Shown: positions 19,308 through 28,688, numbered from the stretch's first letter. The stretch is DNA of 64,000 nucleotides from Cyclobacteriaceae bacterium YHN15 (GCA_003797895.1 RKQB01000005.1:275221-339220); one strand, 5' to 3'. Program-made: numbers and translations. The notes: generated from the letters alone by a model not told the origin.

Positions 19308-21395
19308 ATGAAAAAGACTCCCTTGTTTTTATTCCTCTTTTTATGGTGCAGTTTCTGTTTTGCACAATCCTTCACCATGGAGCAGATTTCTTCTTTTCCA
19401 TTCCCGTCTGAGCTGGTCACTTCTTCTGAAGGAAACAAAATGGCCTGGGCAATGAATGAAAAAGGCTTGAGAAATGTCTATGTGGCACAGGCACCTGATT
19501 TTAACCCAAGAAAAATAACTGATTTCAATGAAGATAATGGACAGGAGATCAGTAGTTTGCAATTTTCAGAAGATGGCAATTTTCTTATTTGCGTCAGGGG
19601 AGGGGAGCATGGCAGCAACTGGGATTATAATTTGGGAATAAATCCATCCCAGGAGCGGTTTATGCCTAAAGTGGAAATCTGGAAAGTATCATTTATGGGA
19701 GGTAGTGCAGAAATGTTGGCAGAAGGGGATGAACCTGTAGTTTCACCTGATAACCAAACCATTGCTTTTGTCAAAAATAAGCAGGTATGGACTGTTTCAA
19801 ATGATAAAAAACCAGAGCAATTATTTGAAGTCAAAGGTGCTGTCGGATCCTTAAGTTGGTCACCTGACGGAAAACTCCTACTATTTAATGTGAACAGGAC
19901 CAGCCATTCTTTGATCGGAATATATGATTTGGCTGGTCAAACAATTCGGTATTTATCCCCATCTTTCAGCAGGGATTCCAGTCCCAAATGGTCTCCTGAA
20001 GGGAATAAAGTGGCCTTTATAAGGAGACCGGGAGGAAAAGGAGAGCCGCAGCCTATCCTGGAACAAAGGCACAATCCTTGGGAAATATGGGTGGCAGATG
20101 TAGCTACTGGCAATGGAAATATGAGATGGAAAGCAGGAGAAACTCTCCGGGGATCCATTTCAACCACACATGGAGGTGCGAATCTTAATTGGGGAGCTGA
20201 TAATACCCTGATTTATTTATCCTATGAGGATGGATGGCCCCATCTGTATGCAATGAATGCTGATTCAGGGCCATCCAGGCAATTGACAAAGGGAGAGTTT
20301 ATGGTAGAACATGTGCGACTTGGCCCTGACAAAAGATCTATCGTATTTTCAGCAAATACAGGCCCTGATGTGGAAGATATTGATAGAAGACATATTGGTA
20401 GCGTATTTATTCAGGGAGGAGACATGGAATTGATTACCAAAGGATCAGGTATTGAAGCCATGCCTGCCGTTTTATCGGATAACCGACATATTGCCTATTT
20501 CTCCTCTACAGCGACGCGACCCTTATTGCCGGCAATCATGGACAGGGAAAATTCGGTTGAAAAATTGATCGGAAAAAACTTCTTGCCTTCTGACTTTCCA
20601 CCGCAATTGGTCACTCCCAAACAAGTGGTATTTAAATCACCTGATGGATTGACCATACATGGGCAACTTTTTGAAAAGGAGGGCGGACCTTCGAAAAAAC
20701 CGGCCATTGTTTTCGTGCATGGCGGACCTCAGCGACAAATGCTTCTCGGCTGGCATTATGGCGATTATTATTCCAATACCTATGCGGTCAATCAATACCT
20801 GGCAGATTTGGGTTTTGTGGTTTTGGCTGTCAATTTCCGATTGGGAATTGGTTATGGTTATGAATTCCATAAACCTGCCAGGACCTATTGGCAAGGGGCA
20901 GAGGAATACCTTGATGTAAAGGCAGCGGGAGATTATCTAGCTGAACTGCCACAAGTGGACAACAAAAGAATTGGAATATATGGTGGATCCTATGGGGGAT
21001 ACCTGACGGCCATGGCTTTGGCGAAAGATTCCGATTTATTTTCGGTGGGAGTGGATATACATGGAGTGCACGAATTGTCCAGTAGATTGGAAATGCCTGA
21101 TGGATTTGAGAAAGCTCCTGATTTCGAAAAAGCTCAGAGAACTGCATTTTTTTCTTCTCCTTTGGCATACCTGGATACCTGGACTTCCCCGGTTTTATTT
21201 ATTCATGGGGATGATGACAGAAATGTGCAGGTGAGTCAAACCACAGACTTGATCAGGAGGTTTGAGGAGCGGAAATTGCCTTTTGAATATTTGATTATTC
21301 CTGATGATTCCCATCATTGGATGAGGTTTTCCAATTTAGTCAAGGTCAATCAGGCCACGGCTGATTTTCTCAAAAAGCATCTTAAACCTGAATAA
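19308..21395 (+). CDS. Secreted S9 family (prolyl oligopeptidase-like) peptidase
   Basis: 695-residue serine peptidase with a cleavable signal peptide (KKTPLFLFLFLWCSFCFAQ, cut after about residue 20), so periplasmic or secreted. Residues 30-430 form a WD40/TolB-like beta-propeller with repeated SPDG/SWSPDGK and SPKWSPEGNK blades that filters substrates. The alpha/beta hydrolase domain follows: serine in GGSYGGY (about residue 560), aspartate in FIHGDDDRNVQ (about 633), histidine in DDSHHWMRF (about 667). The S9 family cleaves short peptides, frequently dipeptidyl or acylaminoacyl. It begins 92 bp after hppA, beyond the terminator, so it has its own promoter. Confidence 0.92.
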   Translation: MKKTPLFLFLFLWCSFCFAQSFTMEQISSFPFPSELVTSSEGNKMAWAMNEKGLRNVYVAQAPDFNPRKITDFNEDNGQEISSLQFSEDGNFLICVRGGEHGSNWDYNLGINPSQERFMPKVEIWKVSFMGGSAEMLAEGDEPVVSPDNQTIAFVKNKQVWTVSNDKKPEQLFEVKGAVGSLSWSPDGKLLLFNVNRTSHSLIGIYDLAGQTIRYLSPSFSRDSSPKWSPEGNKVAFIRRPGGKGEPQPILEQRHNPWEIWVADVATGNGNMRWKAGETLRGSISTTHGGANLNWGADNTLIYLSYEDGWPHLYAMNADSGPSRQLTKGEFMVEHVRLGPDKRSIVFSANTGPDVEDIDRRHIGSVFIQGGDMELITKGSGIEAMPAVLSDNRHIAYFSSTATRPLLPAIMDRENSVEKLIGKNFLPSDFPPQLVTPKQVVFKSPDGLTIHGQLFEKEGGPSKKPAIVFVHGGPQRQMLLGWHYGDYYSNTYAVNQYLADLGFVVLAVNFRLGIGYGYEFHKPARTYWQGAEEYLDVKAAGDYLAELPQVDNKRIGIYGGSYGGYLTAMALAKDSDLFSVGVDIHGVHELSSRLEMPDGFEKAPDFEKAQRTAFFSSPLAYLDTWTSPVLFIHGDDDRNVQVSQTTDLIRRFEERKLPFEYLIIPDDSHHWMRFSNLVKVNQATADFLKKHLKPE

Positions 21396-21407
21396 TTTGG
21401 TTCATTA

Positions 21408-22508
21408 TTACTTTATATCAAGATTGAACTCGACCTGGGTGACTTCAAATTCCGCCCAGGTCCAATCTTCATTTTCCAGTTTCCAATTGGCATTGCATTT
21501 ACTGGGTAAGGTGATTCCATTAAATTCCTGATGTTCCAGGGCTTTGGCTGTCCAAAGGTGTTTTTTGGCATCCTTGCCGCTGCCCATGTACCTTTCGGCC
21601 ACAAACTGGGTGAACCTTCCATTTTCATCAAAGTAAAAAATTCCTGATCCTGTGGTGTTTTTGTACCTTAATGTGGCTTTTGCCGTGTTTTGATCAATCT
21701 CTTCCCAAGTGATATACGCCATCAGTGCAGCTGTGGGATTCCATACGATTTCACCCAAATAACGCTGCAGTGCACTTTCATTGATCTGAGGGTTAAAACC
21801 ATCTTTTGCCACAGGAAACAGGGACAGTAATTTGAATAACATTTCACCTTCTCCATCGATGAATTTATCTCTGCCAAAAGCATAAAGAAGGGGCATCATT
21901 TTCATATCGGCTGTCCAAACAAAAGCGGGAGGAAATGTGGTACTGAACTGTTCTGCCTGTGCCGGATACCACTTCTTTTGACTGGGGTCCAGTTTTATGT
22001 GGTAATTCTGTACCATTTTCATGGAATGAATCGGTGGTTTTTCCATGATTCCTGATTGTTTCAACCACCTCTGAACAGCAATGGGAAGGGATTGAATGGA
22101 TTTTTCGTTGATGGGAGATAAGGTCTTTTCGATGGAATCAGAAAGTATGCTATCTACTTCTTCATTTACTTTATTTTGGAAAATGAATTGAGCAAAAGCT
22201 ACTATGGCCACCATTAAAATCAAAGCATTCGGAATTGAACCAAATTTTGCATCCGTCCAAAAAACCACAATCAATATCTGCGAGAATACAATTCCTGAAA
22301 ATGCAAAAAGCCACCAAAGGGGATGGTCAATCACAAATAATATGGCTGCTGAAATCAATATCAGGGTGGCTCCAAGCCAGATCAGTCCCATCGATTTACT
22401 GATCGAAAGGGTAAATTCTTTCAGTTCTAAGATTTGAAAACCTTTTAAAAAGCCAAGGAGATGAATGAGGGCATGAAACAGGATGAGGAGGAAAAAAAAG
22501 ATTTTCAT
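21408..22508 (-). CDS. DUF6544-like membrane protein
   Basis: 366 residues. Four hydrophobic helices fill residues 1-115 (FFFLLILFHALIHLLGF at the start), followed by a soluble domain of about 240 residues with LPIAVQRWLKQSG, then a region rich in tryptophan and aromatic residues (KKWYPAQAEQFSTTFPPAFVW; FVAERYMGSG). This soluble domain matches what I know as DUF6544, probably a lipid- or ligand-binding beta barrel; no catalytic residues are apparent. The gene converges on the S9 peptidase with a 12-bp gap and is divergent from the next gene. Confidence 0.6.
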   Translation of the reverse strand: MKIFFFLLILFHALIHLLGFLKGFQILELKEFTLSISKSMGLIWLGATLILISAAILFVIDHPLWWLFAFSGIVFSQILIVVFWTDAKFGSIPNALILMVAIVAFAQFIFQNKVNEEVDSILSDSIEKTLSPINEKSIQSLPIAVQRWLKQSGIMEKPPIHSMKMVQNYHIKLDPSQKKWYPAQAEQFSTTFPPAFVWTADMKMMPLLYAFGRDKFIDGEGEMLFKLLSLFPVAKDGFNPQINESALQRYLGEIVWNPTAALMAYITWEEIDQNTAKATLRYKNTTGSGIFYFDENGRFTQFVAERYMGSGKDAKKHLWTAKALEHQEFNGITLPSKCNANWKLENEDWTWAEFEVTQVEFNLDIK

Positions 22509-22715
22509 GATTCTTCAGATTAGTTATCTAAAGATACCAGGATCATGATTTTATAAACCTGATAAAGGTCATGAATTGTCTTGATTTTTATTCCTTCTTT
22601 CCGAATCAGAATGATCTAATTTTGAGATACTTAGTCAAAAATGCTTTGTAAGGCTTGGTCTTGGCAGTATCATTTTAAGTTTCATTTCATGTTCTCCAAA
22701 TAAACAAAGAAATTC

Positions 22716-23795
22716 ATGTCTCATTCAGCAGTTATTTATGAACAGGGGGAATTACCGCTAATCAATCCCTTCGAATTCAATATTGATCCCATGGAAAGGC
22801 TCTTGTTGGTCAATATTGAAAACGACTTGGATACTACCTACAAAGGATTCGAACCTCAATATTTTAATGATGAGATCAACGGAAAAGGTTTGCTTGTCAT
22901 TGCATGGAGACTGGATATGAAAGTGGATTTGTATTATGAAAAAGGATTGACTTTAAATCCGGCAAAATATGACATTGCAGGTAATGGTCTTTGTACCATG
23001 AAGGAGGTTAAGTTTGAAAAGGATAAATTTCAGATAAGTGAAGCCGGAGTTCAGGCTGACATCGTGTTTGAAGATCACCAGAATAGGAGGATAGAAATCA
23101 AAGTAATTGAGAATCATCATAAGCCTAGAAAGCCCTTTGGTTTGTTGGTCCCGATGGGAGATGCGGCAAGTCACCCCTCTGCCATGCCACTGGTCTATTT
23201 ACATGACTTTTATTTTGTGAGAAGAAATAAAACGGACGCCTACCTGAAAATCGATGGTAAACAACATAAAATTGATAAATTTCCCTTTCCCTTGGATGGC
23301 ACCTGGATGTATTTTATGCGGTATTCGCCTGATACCTTCATAGTTACTTTTAATCCTTCAAAATCAGGAGTTTTAACAGAGAAAGTAAAGGGTGAAAGGG
23401 ATTTAAAGCTACAGGCCAACAGAAATGCCAAGGAGATCAAAAGTATGATTCGAAAAAGAGATGATCATCAGGTGGAACTAAGTTTTGATCCCCCCTTTCC
23501 GCAAGTCAATTTATTAAAAGAAGGTGTAGATGTAGAGGGAACCTTTGAAATACATGCGCATATTTCCACTGGAAAAATAACAGGAAAGTATTGGGTAAAA
23601 AAAAATCAGGAGAAGGTAAATATCTTATTGCAACCAATAGGAGGTTGGCAACCCAATGAGAAAAAGATGGCTATTAGGTTGCTATATGCCGTTGCCAAGA
23701 TTTTTAAGCATTGGCCTAAAACCTATTTATGGTCAGCACAAATAAGCCAAGATGGAGATAACTGGCAAATGGTCTCAAAATGGGAACGGATTTAG
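22716..23795 (+). CDS. Conserved-looking protein of unknown function
   Basis: 359 residues, no signal peptide and no membrane helix. I do not recognise the family. It is predicted mostly beta with many aromatic residues (LVIAWRLDMKVDLYYEKG; DGTWMYFMRYSPDTFIVTF), reminiscent of lipocalin-like carotenoid 1,2-hydratase or AttH-type sandwich proteins, but that is only a fold impression. A phrase GLLVPMGDAASHPSAMPLVY around residues 140-160 is striking and might line a pocket. It is a single gene, divergent from the DUF6544-like gene and convergent with the GH57-like gene (19 bp gap). A TAATTTTG at 22617-22624 could be a -7 element. Confidence 0.6.
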   Translation: MSHSAVIYEQGELPLINPFEFNIDPMERLLLVNIENDLDTTYKGFEPQYFNDEINGKGLLVIAWRLDMKVDLYYEKGLTLNPAKYDIAGNGLCTMKEVKFEKDKFQISEAGVQADIVFEDHQNRRIEIKVIENHHKPRKPFGLLVPMGDAASHPSAMPLVYLHDFYFVRRNKTDAYLKIDGKQHKIDKFPFPLDGTWMYFMRYSPDTFIVTFNPSKSGVLTEKVKGERDLKLQANRNAKEIKSMIRKRDDHQVELSFDPPFPQVNLLKEGVDVEGTFEIHAHISTGKITGKYWVKKNQEKVNILLQPIGGWQPNEKKMAIRLLYAVAKIFKHWPKTYLWSAQISQDGDNWQMVSKWERI

Positions 23796-23814
23796 ATTTA
23801 TTCATTCAAATCGT

Positions 23815-25071
23815 TTAAAATAGTCTGTTGAACTGTTCCGAATTAAGGATTGGAGAATGTTTTCCTTCCCATGTTTTTGGATTTTCATCTGTGCCATCAA
23901 ACTTTGCATTGCCATGTATTAAGGTTTGTTCGACTCTTTGGGTAAAATCCTGTAATATATTCCTAAAGTTGATATAGGATTGAACAGCATGGTTTTTTTC
24001 AGTATCTACATTGTTTACTGCCTGTAGTTCGTTAAAAAATCCCTGATCCTGTAAGTAAAACCAAGTCTTAATTATGCCTTTATTTTTGGTCTGGTAAACC
24101 TTCTCCTTTAATTGATTCAAAAGTGTCAGGATTTCACTTTGGAAAATATTCAATTCTTGTTGGTTTAATTCATTTTTTACACCTTCATCAATTAGTGAAA
24201 TCGGAACGCTTTCACTTTCGGTTTTATAAATCAGTTCAGAAGGTGTACAAAATCCGATTCCCTCTTTTCTTGCTTTTTTTGGTAGTTTTTTAATGAAATC
24301 CAATAAAAAAGATTCTTTGATATTTTCTGAAATTAGGTTACTGTAATCCAAGGCAATACAAATAACCTCATCTTCATGTGGTAATTCTTTTACCCAGTTT
24401 AAAAAGGAGTCTATATCAATTTTATTTTGCCTTTCACTTCCCAACAGTGGCAAAGAGAAATCATTGAGCACCAAATTTTTTATTGATAAGACTTTTATAG
24501 GATTGTTGTTCCCTGCCTGATAAACACAGCATGGTAAATTTTTGGTTTTGGAAAGCAAGGTATTGAACTGTAACAATACCTTAAAGCCAAGATCAGGCAA
24601 AATTGAGGAGAGCAGGGATATGGAATATCCGGAAATATTCAGAAAAGCTTTTGGAACTTGACCAAAAATATTCCAGACTTTTTGCTTTTGGATCAGCGTT
24701 TGTTCCCGGAACTCTTTCTGGTACTTTTTTGATAAAACTGAATGGGAATAAGTGTCGGACAAAAATTCAATATAGCCAAACTCGTTCATTTTTTTCAGAT
24801 CCCTGATCATTTCCGGAGCAGCATATTCCAAGAGGTCCAAAGTGCTGCCTGAGAAGGAAAAACTGACTTTAAAATGATCTCCTCCTCCATTTTGAAAGAT
24901 ATCCATCAAAACCTTATTCACCGGAGCGAATTTATTTTTCACCAAGTTTTGGATCAGATCACAATTTGATGATTCATTGAAATATGCGCTGGATTTTCCT
25001 ATATCATAAAATCGGTAATGGTTTAGGATTAGAGGTTGATGACTATATAATACCAGACAAATAGATTTCAC
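23815..25071 (-). CDS. GH57-like protein, probably catalytically degenerate
   Basis: 418 residues. The N-terminus (SICLVLYSHQPLILNHYRFYDIG) and the following FKVSFSFSGSTLDLLEYAAPEMI and FGQVPKAFLN phrases align with the bacterial GH57 alpha-amylase-like barrel, including the first HQP motif. At the nucleophile position, where active enzymes have an NTELIY-like motif, this protein reads NISGYSIS, so the catalytic glutamate is absent. At the acid/base position LDYSNL replaces the usual MDYETFG: the aspartate is kept and the glutamate lost. It is therefore probably a binding or structural paralogue rather than an amylase. In related genomes active GH57 genes sit with glycogen genes; none is seen here. 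Confidence 0.65.
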   Translation of the reverse strand: MKSICLVLYSHQPLILNHYRFYDIGKSSAYFNESSNCDLIQNLVKNKFAPVNKVLMDIFQNGGGDHFKVSFSFSGSTLDLLEYAAPEMIRDLKKMNEFGYIEFLSDTYSHSVLSKKYQKEFREQTLIQKQKVWNIFGQVPKAFLNISGYSISLLSSILPDLGFKVLLQFNTLLSKTKNLPCCVYQAGNNNPIKVLSIKNLVLNDFSLPLLGSERQNKIDIDSFLNWVKELPHEDEVICIALDYSNLISENIKESFLLDFIKKLPKKARKEGIGFCTPSELIYKTESESVPISLIDEGVKNELNQQELNIFQSEILTLLNQLKEKVYQTKNKGIIKTWFYLQDQGFFNELQAVNNVDTEKNHAVQSYINFRNILQDFTQRVEQTLIHGNAKFDGTDENPKTWEGKHSPILNSEQFNRLF

Positions 25072-25296
25072 GGCCTTGATTATTTAGGAGTTACAATAGA
25101 AAACAGAATAGTAATGCATCTTTATCCGATAAAAAATATACCGGAACCATAATTCTACCAAGTCTGTGGGTAATGGTAAAGGTCAAAAAGTAAAGGTTGG
25201 TTTTAACCTGGATTTTGTATTAGGATCCCTAATACATAATTCGTGTTCAAGTAGCTAACTTATTTTCAATAATAACGGATTTAATCCTGTATTCAT

Positions 25297-25310
25297 ATGA
25301 CTTAAGTCAT
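25297..25310. promoter_or_regulatory. ATGACTTAAGTCAT palindrome, possible Crp/Fnr-type operator
   Basis: A perfect 14-bp palindrome, with the TGAC-N4-GTCA spacing typical of Crp/Fnr-family dimers. It lies 226 bp upstream of the GH57-like start, on an AT-rich background. No other gene is oriented so that the site would be a promoter for it, so the target is uncertain. Confidence 0.4.
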
Positions 25311-25410
25311 GTTTAACAAAAAAATAATATGGTTTTAAATAGGAGTAAGAACCAACATCCCCATGGGCAATTGATTTTTTTTCTGTCTCGATCAAGAAGT
25401 TAACTACGCC

Positions 25411-25443
25411 CATTTGTCCAGTTTCTTGGAAACTGGACAAATG
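25411..25443. repeat. Perfect 15-bp stem hairpin with TTG loop
   Basis: Arms CATTTGTCCAGTTTC and GAAACTGGACAAATG are perfectly complementary around a 3-nt loop. It is about 38 bp past the DUF302 stop on that gene's strand but no T run follows on either strand, so it is not a standard Rho-independent terminator. It could protect the 3' end of the DUF302 mRNA or be a small mobile palindrome. Confidence 0.75.
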
Positions 25444-25481
25444 ATTGAAAATAAATGAAAATTATTTTATTAAAAAGATGT

Positions 25482-25874
25482 CTAGTTGACACTGGCAACT
25501 ACCCTGGCCAGTTTTTCACTTACCTCAGTGGCCAAAGGTTTGATGTCAGGACTACCCATTCCAGCCATGGCAGCAATAGGTTCTATGGCAGAAATTTCAA
25601 TTTTACCTGAATCCAGTTCACGTAAACTTACATTACATGGAAGCATGGCACTCATATTCGGGTCAATAGATAGGACTTTATCAGCAAAGACAGGATTACA
25701 AGCTCCCAATATCAGGAATGGTTTATATTCCTTATCCAGTTTTTTCTTCATGGTGGCCTTAATGTCTATTTCGGTCAGCACGCCGAAACCTTCGGTTTTT
25801 AGTGCTTCAATTACTTTTTCCTTCAGTTGAGCAAAATCCTGTTTTTCGACTTCTTTGGATATGTGGTATGCCAT
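25482..25874 (-). CDS. DUF302 domain protein
   Basis: 130 residues from the ATG at 25874; this start is preceded by AAAGAAAA and fits the DUF302 family, whereas an in-frame ATG at 25910 would add 12 non-conserved residues. The family signature is visible: KVIEALKTEGFGVLTEIDIKATMKKKL, then KPFLILGACNPVFADKVL, with a conserved cysteine, then a methionine-rich LPCNVSLREL and a final helix. DUF302 proteins are small cytosolic beta-alpha proteins, often found near redox, sulfur or metal genes; their function is not known. A complementary arm pair (CACAATTT / AAATTGTG, 25906-25930) sits just upstream and may be regulatory. Confidence 0.85.
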   Translation of the reverse strand: MAYHISKEVEKQDFAQLKEKVIEALKTEGFGVLTEIDIKATMKKKLDKEYKPFLILGACNPVFADKVLSIDPNMSAMLPCNVSLRELDSGKIEISAIEPIAAMAGMGSPDIKPLATEVSEKLARVVASVN

Positions 25875-25905
25875 TTTTTCTTTATTTTTATTTGAATCCA
25901 ATTTA

Positions 25906-25930
25906 CACAATTTAAACTGTTCAAATTGTG
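25906..25930. promoter_or_regulatory. Inverted repeat upstream of DUF302
   Basis: Eight-base arms CACAATTT and AAATTGTG with a 9-nt spacer, between the DUF302 start and the start of the SLC13 fragment. It may be an operator or mark the junction of the truncated transporter. Confidence 0.35.
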
Positions 25931-25934
25931 ATTC

Positions 25935-26246
25935 ATGTTACCAAGTAAAAAGTTTTGTCAATGGACAGCAATTTTGGGCCTTTCTATTTCCAAAACAGCG
26001 GTGTTGATGGCCCCTATCGCGATTGCAATGGCTTATAATCTGGGGCTTTCTCCCTATCCTTTTGCCATGGCAGTGATTCTGGCGGCTTCATCCGCTTTTA
26101 TGACTCCTGTATCCTCCCCGGTAAATACTTTAGTGGTGGCGCCTGGTAATTATAAATTTGGAGATTTCATTAAAATTGGGGTGCCTTTTACTGTCATCGT
26201 AATGATCATAGCTATCTTTTTGATTCCTATGATTTTACCGTTTTAA
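25935..26246 (+). pseudogene. 3' fragment of an SLC13-type anion transporter
   Basis: An open frame of 103 codons. From about codon 16 onward it reads as the C-terminal end of an SLC13/DASS (Na+-dicarboxylate/sulfate, TrkA-C type) permease: [44 protein letters not shown], and [18 protein letters not shown], then a last hydrophobic helix ending in PMILPF. Full-length relatives have about 590 residues with ten or more helices; only the last two or three remain. The first 15 codons do not look homologous, so the break is near 25980. It overlaps the 3' end of the convergent PQQ dehydrogenase gene by 12 bp, as an intact ancestor might have done. Confidence 0.75.
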
Positions 26247-27836
26247 GCCCTTTCTTTCTTCATAAACTTCTCCAGGGATGACCGCGCTGGATTTGTTCCC
26301 GAATTCATTCCTTATGAATGTCAGAATATCGGCAATTTCTATATCAGAGAGATGATCATAAGCAGGCATTTCCTGATTGTAAATTTCACCATTTACAGTG
26401 ACTTCTCCGGACAATCCCATTAGCATGACACGGATCAATCTTCCTTTGTCGCCGGTAACCCAATCTGTTTTGGATAGAGGCGGTATCAAATCCTCTGCAC
26501 CTTTTCCATCAGGACCATGGCAGGTAAGACAATGCTGCGTGTACAATTTGGCACCTGCTTCCAAGGCTTCAGGTACTTCAAAAGTCCAGTTTTCATCCAT
26601 TAATTTGATCGGCTCAAGTTCCTTGGAATAGACAGGTAATGATGGATCCATTTTTTGATTCTCATCAATTTTTCTTATCCTGATAATTTTATCCTTGGAT
26701 TCCGGCAATCCATCATACATCCAAGGTTGAAATCTTGGATGCCAATCCCTGTTACTAGTTGAGAAAAAGATGTCACCTTCTGGAGAAACAGCAATATCCC
26801 TGATTCTCCCAAAATGCTTTTGAAGAAAAATGCCTTCATTTTGGACTATTTCGCCCTTTTTATCCAAGTGTAGCACCCGAATGGATTGGCCCTTCATCGT
26901 GGCCAATAGTAAGCTGTTTGTCCAATCAGAAATATCATCATACCCATAATAAGCCAATCCTGCTGTTGCTAGGGTAGGTGTCCAGGCAGCTAGTGGTTCT
27001 ATGACATCTACTTGAGAGGCATATGTTACTTCCTTTTCTGAGTCAAGAAAACCCTGTACATCAGGCCAACCGTAATTTCCTCCTTTGACCAACAAATTGA
27101 CCTCATCGTCATTCAGGGGTCCATGGTCAGAACCATACAGATTTTGGTTTTTGCCAAATGTCAACCCTTGCGTGTTTCTAAGTCCCATTGCCCAAACCGG
27201 GTTGTTTGGAAATGGATTGTCATCCGGAATACTGCCATCTAAGTTGATTCTCAGGATTTTCCCACCAAGAAAACGCTCATCCTGGGTCAAATGGACCTTG
27301 CCAACATCACCCAAAGAAAAAAATAATTTGTCATCCTCTGAGATGGCTATCCTTGAACCATTGTGAAAAGTTGCCCCAGGGAGACTGTCAAAGAGGATTT
27401 TTGGGTTGATCAAAGATGCATTATCATATTCATACCTGACCAGTCTGGATTTGATTTCCTCCTCCTGACCTTGATTTGGAATGCTAAAAGTATAGTGTAA
27501 GAATACCAAAGGTTTGGTCGGGTGAACTGCCATGCCCAATAGGCCATATGACTTCTTTGCAATCAGGTCTGGAACCTGAAAAATATCCTTTCGCTCTCCA
27601 GTTTTCAGATCCAATAAATGAATGGATCCACTCACTTGGGTAAACCAAAGTTTGCCGGAAACCCCTGCTTCAATGTCCCAAGGAACCTCCAGACCGCTTA
27701 CTACCTCTGAAAGTTCGAGAACGGTATTTTCTAATTGAATATATCCAATTAGAGGAAAAGAAGCATCCCTATCTTTGGCCGGATTGCATGAAGGAAAGAG
27801 TAAAATAAGAAAAGCAATGAGGATGTGGTATTTCAT
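26235..27836 (-). CDS. PQQ-dependent sugar dehydrogenase fused to cytochrome c (lipoprotein)
   Basis: 533-residue periplasmic or surface lipoprotein: signal then LLFPSC with the lipid cysteine at residue 17. Residues 35-385 are a glucose/sorbosone dehydrogenase-type beta-propeller ([61 protein letters not shown]), which oxidises sugars with PQQ. Residues 425-515 are a class I cytochrome c with CLTCHG (about 433) and a methionine ligand probably in [11 protein letters not shown]. The fusion lets electrons leave the quinone directly. No PQQ synthesis gene is in the window. The final 20 residues are a charged tail. Confidence 0.88.
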   Translation of the reverse strand: MKYHILIAFLILLFPSCNPAKDRDASFPLIGYIQLENTVLELSEVVSGLEVPWDIEAGVSGKLWFTQVSGSIHLLDLKTGERKDIFQVPDLIAKKSYGLLGMAVHPTKPLVFLHYTFSIPNQGQEEEIKSRLVRYEYDNASLINPKILFDSLPGATFHNGSRIAISEDDKLFFSLGDVGKVHLTQDERFLGGKILRINLDGSIPDDNPFPNNPVWAMGLRNTQGLTFGKNQNLYGSDHGPLNDDEVNLLVKGGNYGWPDVQGFLDSEKEVTYASQVDVIEPLAAWTPTLATAGLAYYGYDDISDWTNSLLLATMKGQSIRVLHLDKKGEIVQNEGIFLQKHFGRIRDIAVSPEGDIFFSTSNRDWHPRFQPWMYDGLPESKDKIIRIRKIDENQKMDPSLPVYSKELEPIKLMDENWTFEVPEALEAGAKLYTQHCLTCHGPDGKGAEDLIPPLSKTDWVTGDKGRLIRVMLMGLSGEVTVNGEIYNQEMPAYDHLSDIEIADILTFIRNEFGNKSSAVIPGEVYEERKGLKR

Positions 27837-28331
27837 TCTAAGGAGTTTTGATAACCCTAATATAAGAAGTAGGATGCTTTAGTAAGAAATAAAAATGATC
27901 AATGATAAATTACCGATGATGAATATCAAAACCAAATTCAATAACTTCTAAATCCCGGACGTTATTCTTCCTTTATCATTCAAGGCTATCTCATCCTGAT
28001 TCTTCCTAATTCTTTGAATCATCATTTTCTTGAATGTTTAACTGTTTCAGTTCGGAGGAATCTTAAACATTTTATTTACAACCAATTTCAGCATCGGACA
28101 TTGATCTTCCAAACACTTATCTGATATCAGACCTCCAAACCCTTCTATTTCCCAATTTTAACTTTCCTCAACGTTTAGCCAACTTACTATAGGGGAGTTC
28201 TTTTTATGATATATATTTTAAACACAAAATAATTGTTTACAAATTTATTTTATTTAGTAAAATGTATTATATATTGATAATCTAAAACTTTTAATGAAAA
28301 AAAATATAGCTTAATTTGCTTATTTAATAGT

Positions 28332-28372
28332 TATATTTTTCAAAAATATATTTAATATTTTTGAAAAATATA
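28332..28372. repeat. 18-bp perfect inverted repeat, AT-rich
   Basis: Arms at 28332-28349 and 28355-28372 are perfect reverse complements over 18 bp with a 5-nt spacer; each arm is itself nearly palindromic around one C or G. It would extrude easily as a cruciform. There is no gene within 300 bp on either side that it could obviously terminate. Confidence 0.8.
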
Positions 28373-28481
28373 ATTGAGAACAATTTAATTACATTGAATT
28401 ATTTGTATATTTTTTACCTTCAAATTCTACATAATATTACTATTTGGATTCACCCATTCATTATTTAGGAGGTTATAGTCG

Positions 28482-28568
28482 ATGAAAATGGGTCTGGGGC
28501 GTAAAGGACAATCTGTTCATTTGAGTTATAAGGCAAATCGTCCTAATTCCATGAAATCCGTGAAATAA
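28482..28568 (+). CDS. Possible 28-residue small ORF with strong Shine-Dalgarno
   Basis: ATG at 28482 is preceded 11 nt upstream by AGGAGGT (28468-28474), a near-perfect anti-SD match and rare in this phylum. The frame encodes a basic 28-residue peptide beginning MKMGLGRKGQSVHL and ends with TAA at 28566. I recognise no family. It may be a remnant of a gene brought in from another phylum, or coincidence. Confidence 0.2.
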   Translation: MKMGLGRKGQSVHLSYKANRPNSMKSVK

Positions 28569-28688
28569 AATTTGGAATTTTCTGAAAAAATAAAATCGCC
28601 CGAAGTTAAAGATCAGGCATGGAATGATCATCTATGTGGAGAATCATGAATAACTCAAAAAATAAAAAGAGTTGTTTAAGAAGTTGTT

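Larger units (their letters stand above)
25072..25481. other. 410-bp non-coding stretch with two palindromes
   Basis: Between the GH57-like and DUF302 genes I find no plausible gene; an open frame on the minus strand (25255-25440) lacks an ATG. The stretch contains the 14-bp palindrome at 25297-25310 and the perfect 33-nt hairpin at 25411-25443. It should contain the GH57-like gene's promoter. Confidence 0.6.
27837..28688. other. 852-bp AT-rich stretch without a convincing gene
   Basis: No open frame on either strand looks like a protein gene. The central part (28200-28430) is extremely AT-rich and holds the inverted repeat at 28332-28372. At 28471 an AGGAGGT-like box, unusual for Bacteroidota, precedes an ATG at 28482 with a 28-codon frame. 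The left part will contain the promoter of the PQQ dehydrogenase. It could be a scar of a lost element. Confidence 0.5.

Noticed and set aside
25255..25440. 61-codon minus-strand frame between the GH57-like and DUF302 genes
   Set aside because: TTG start inside the 33-nt hairpin and no family features.
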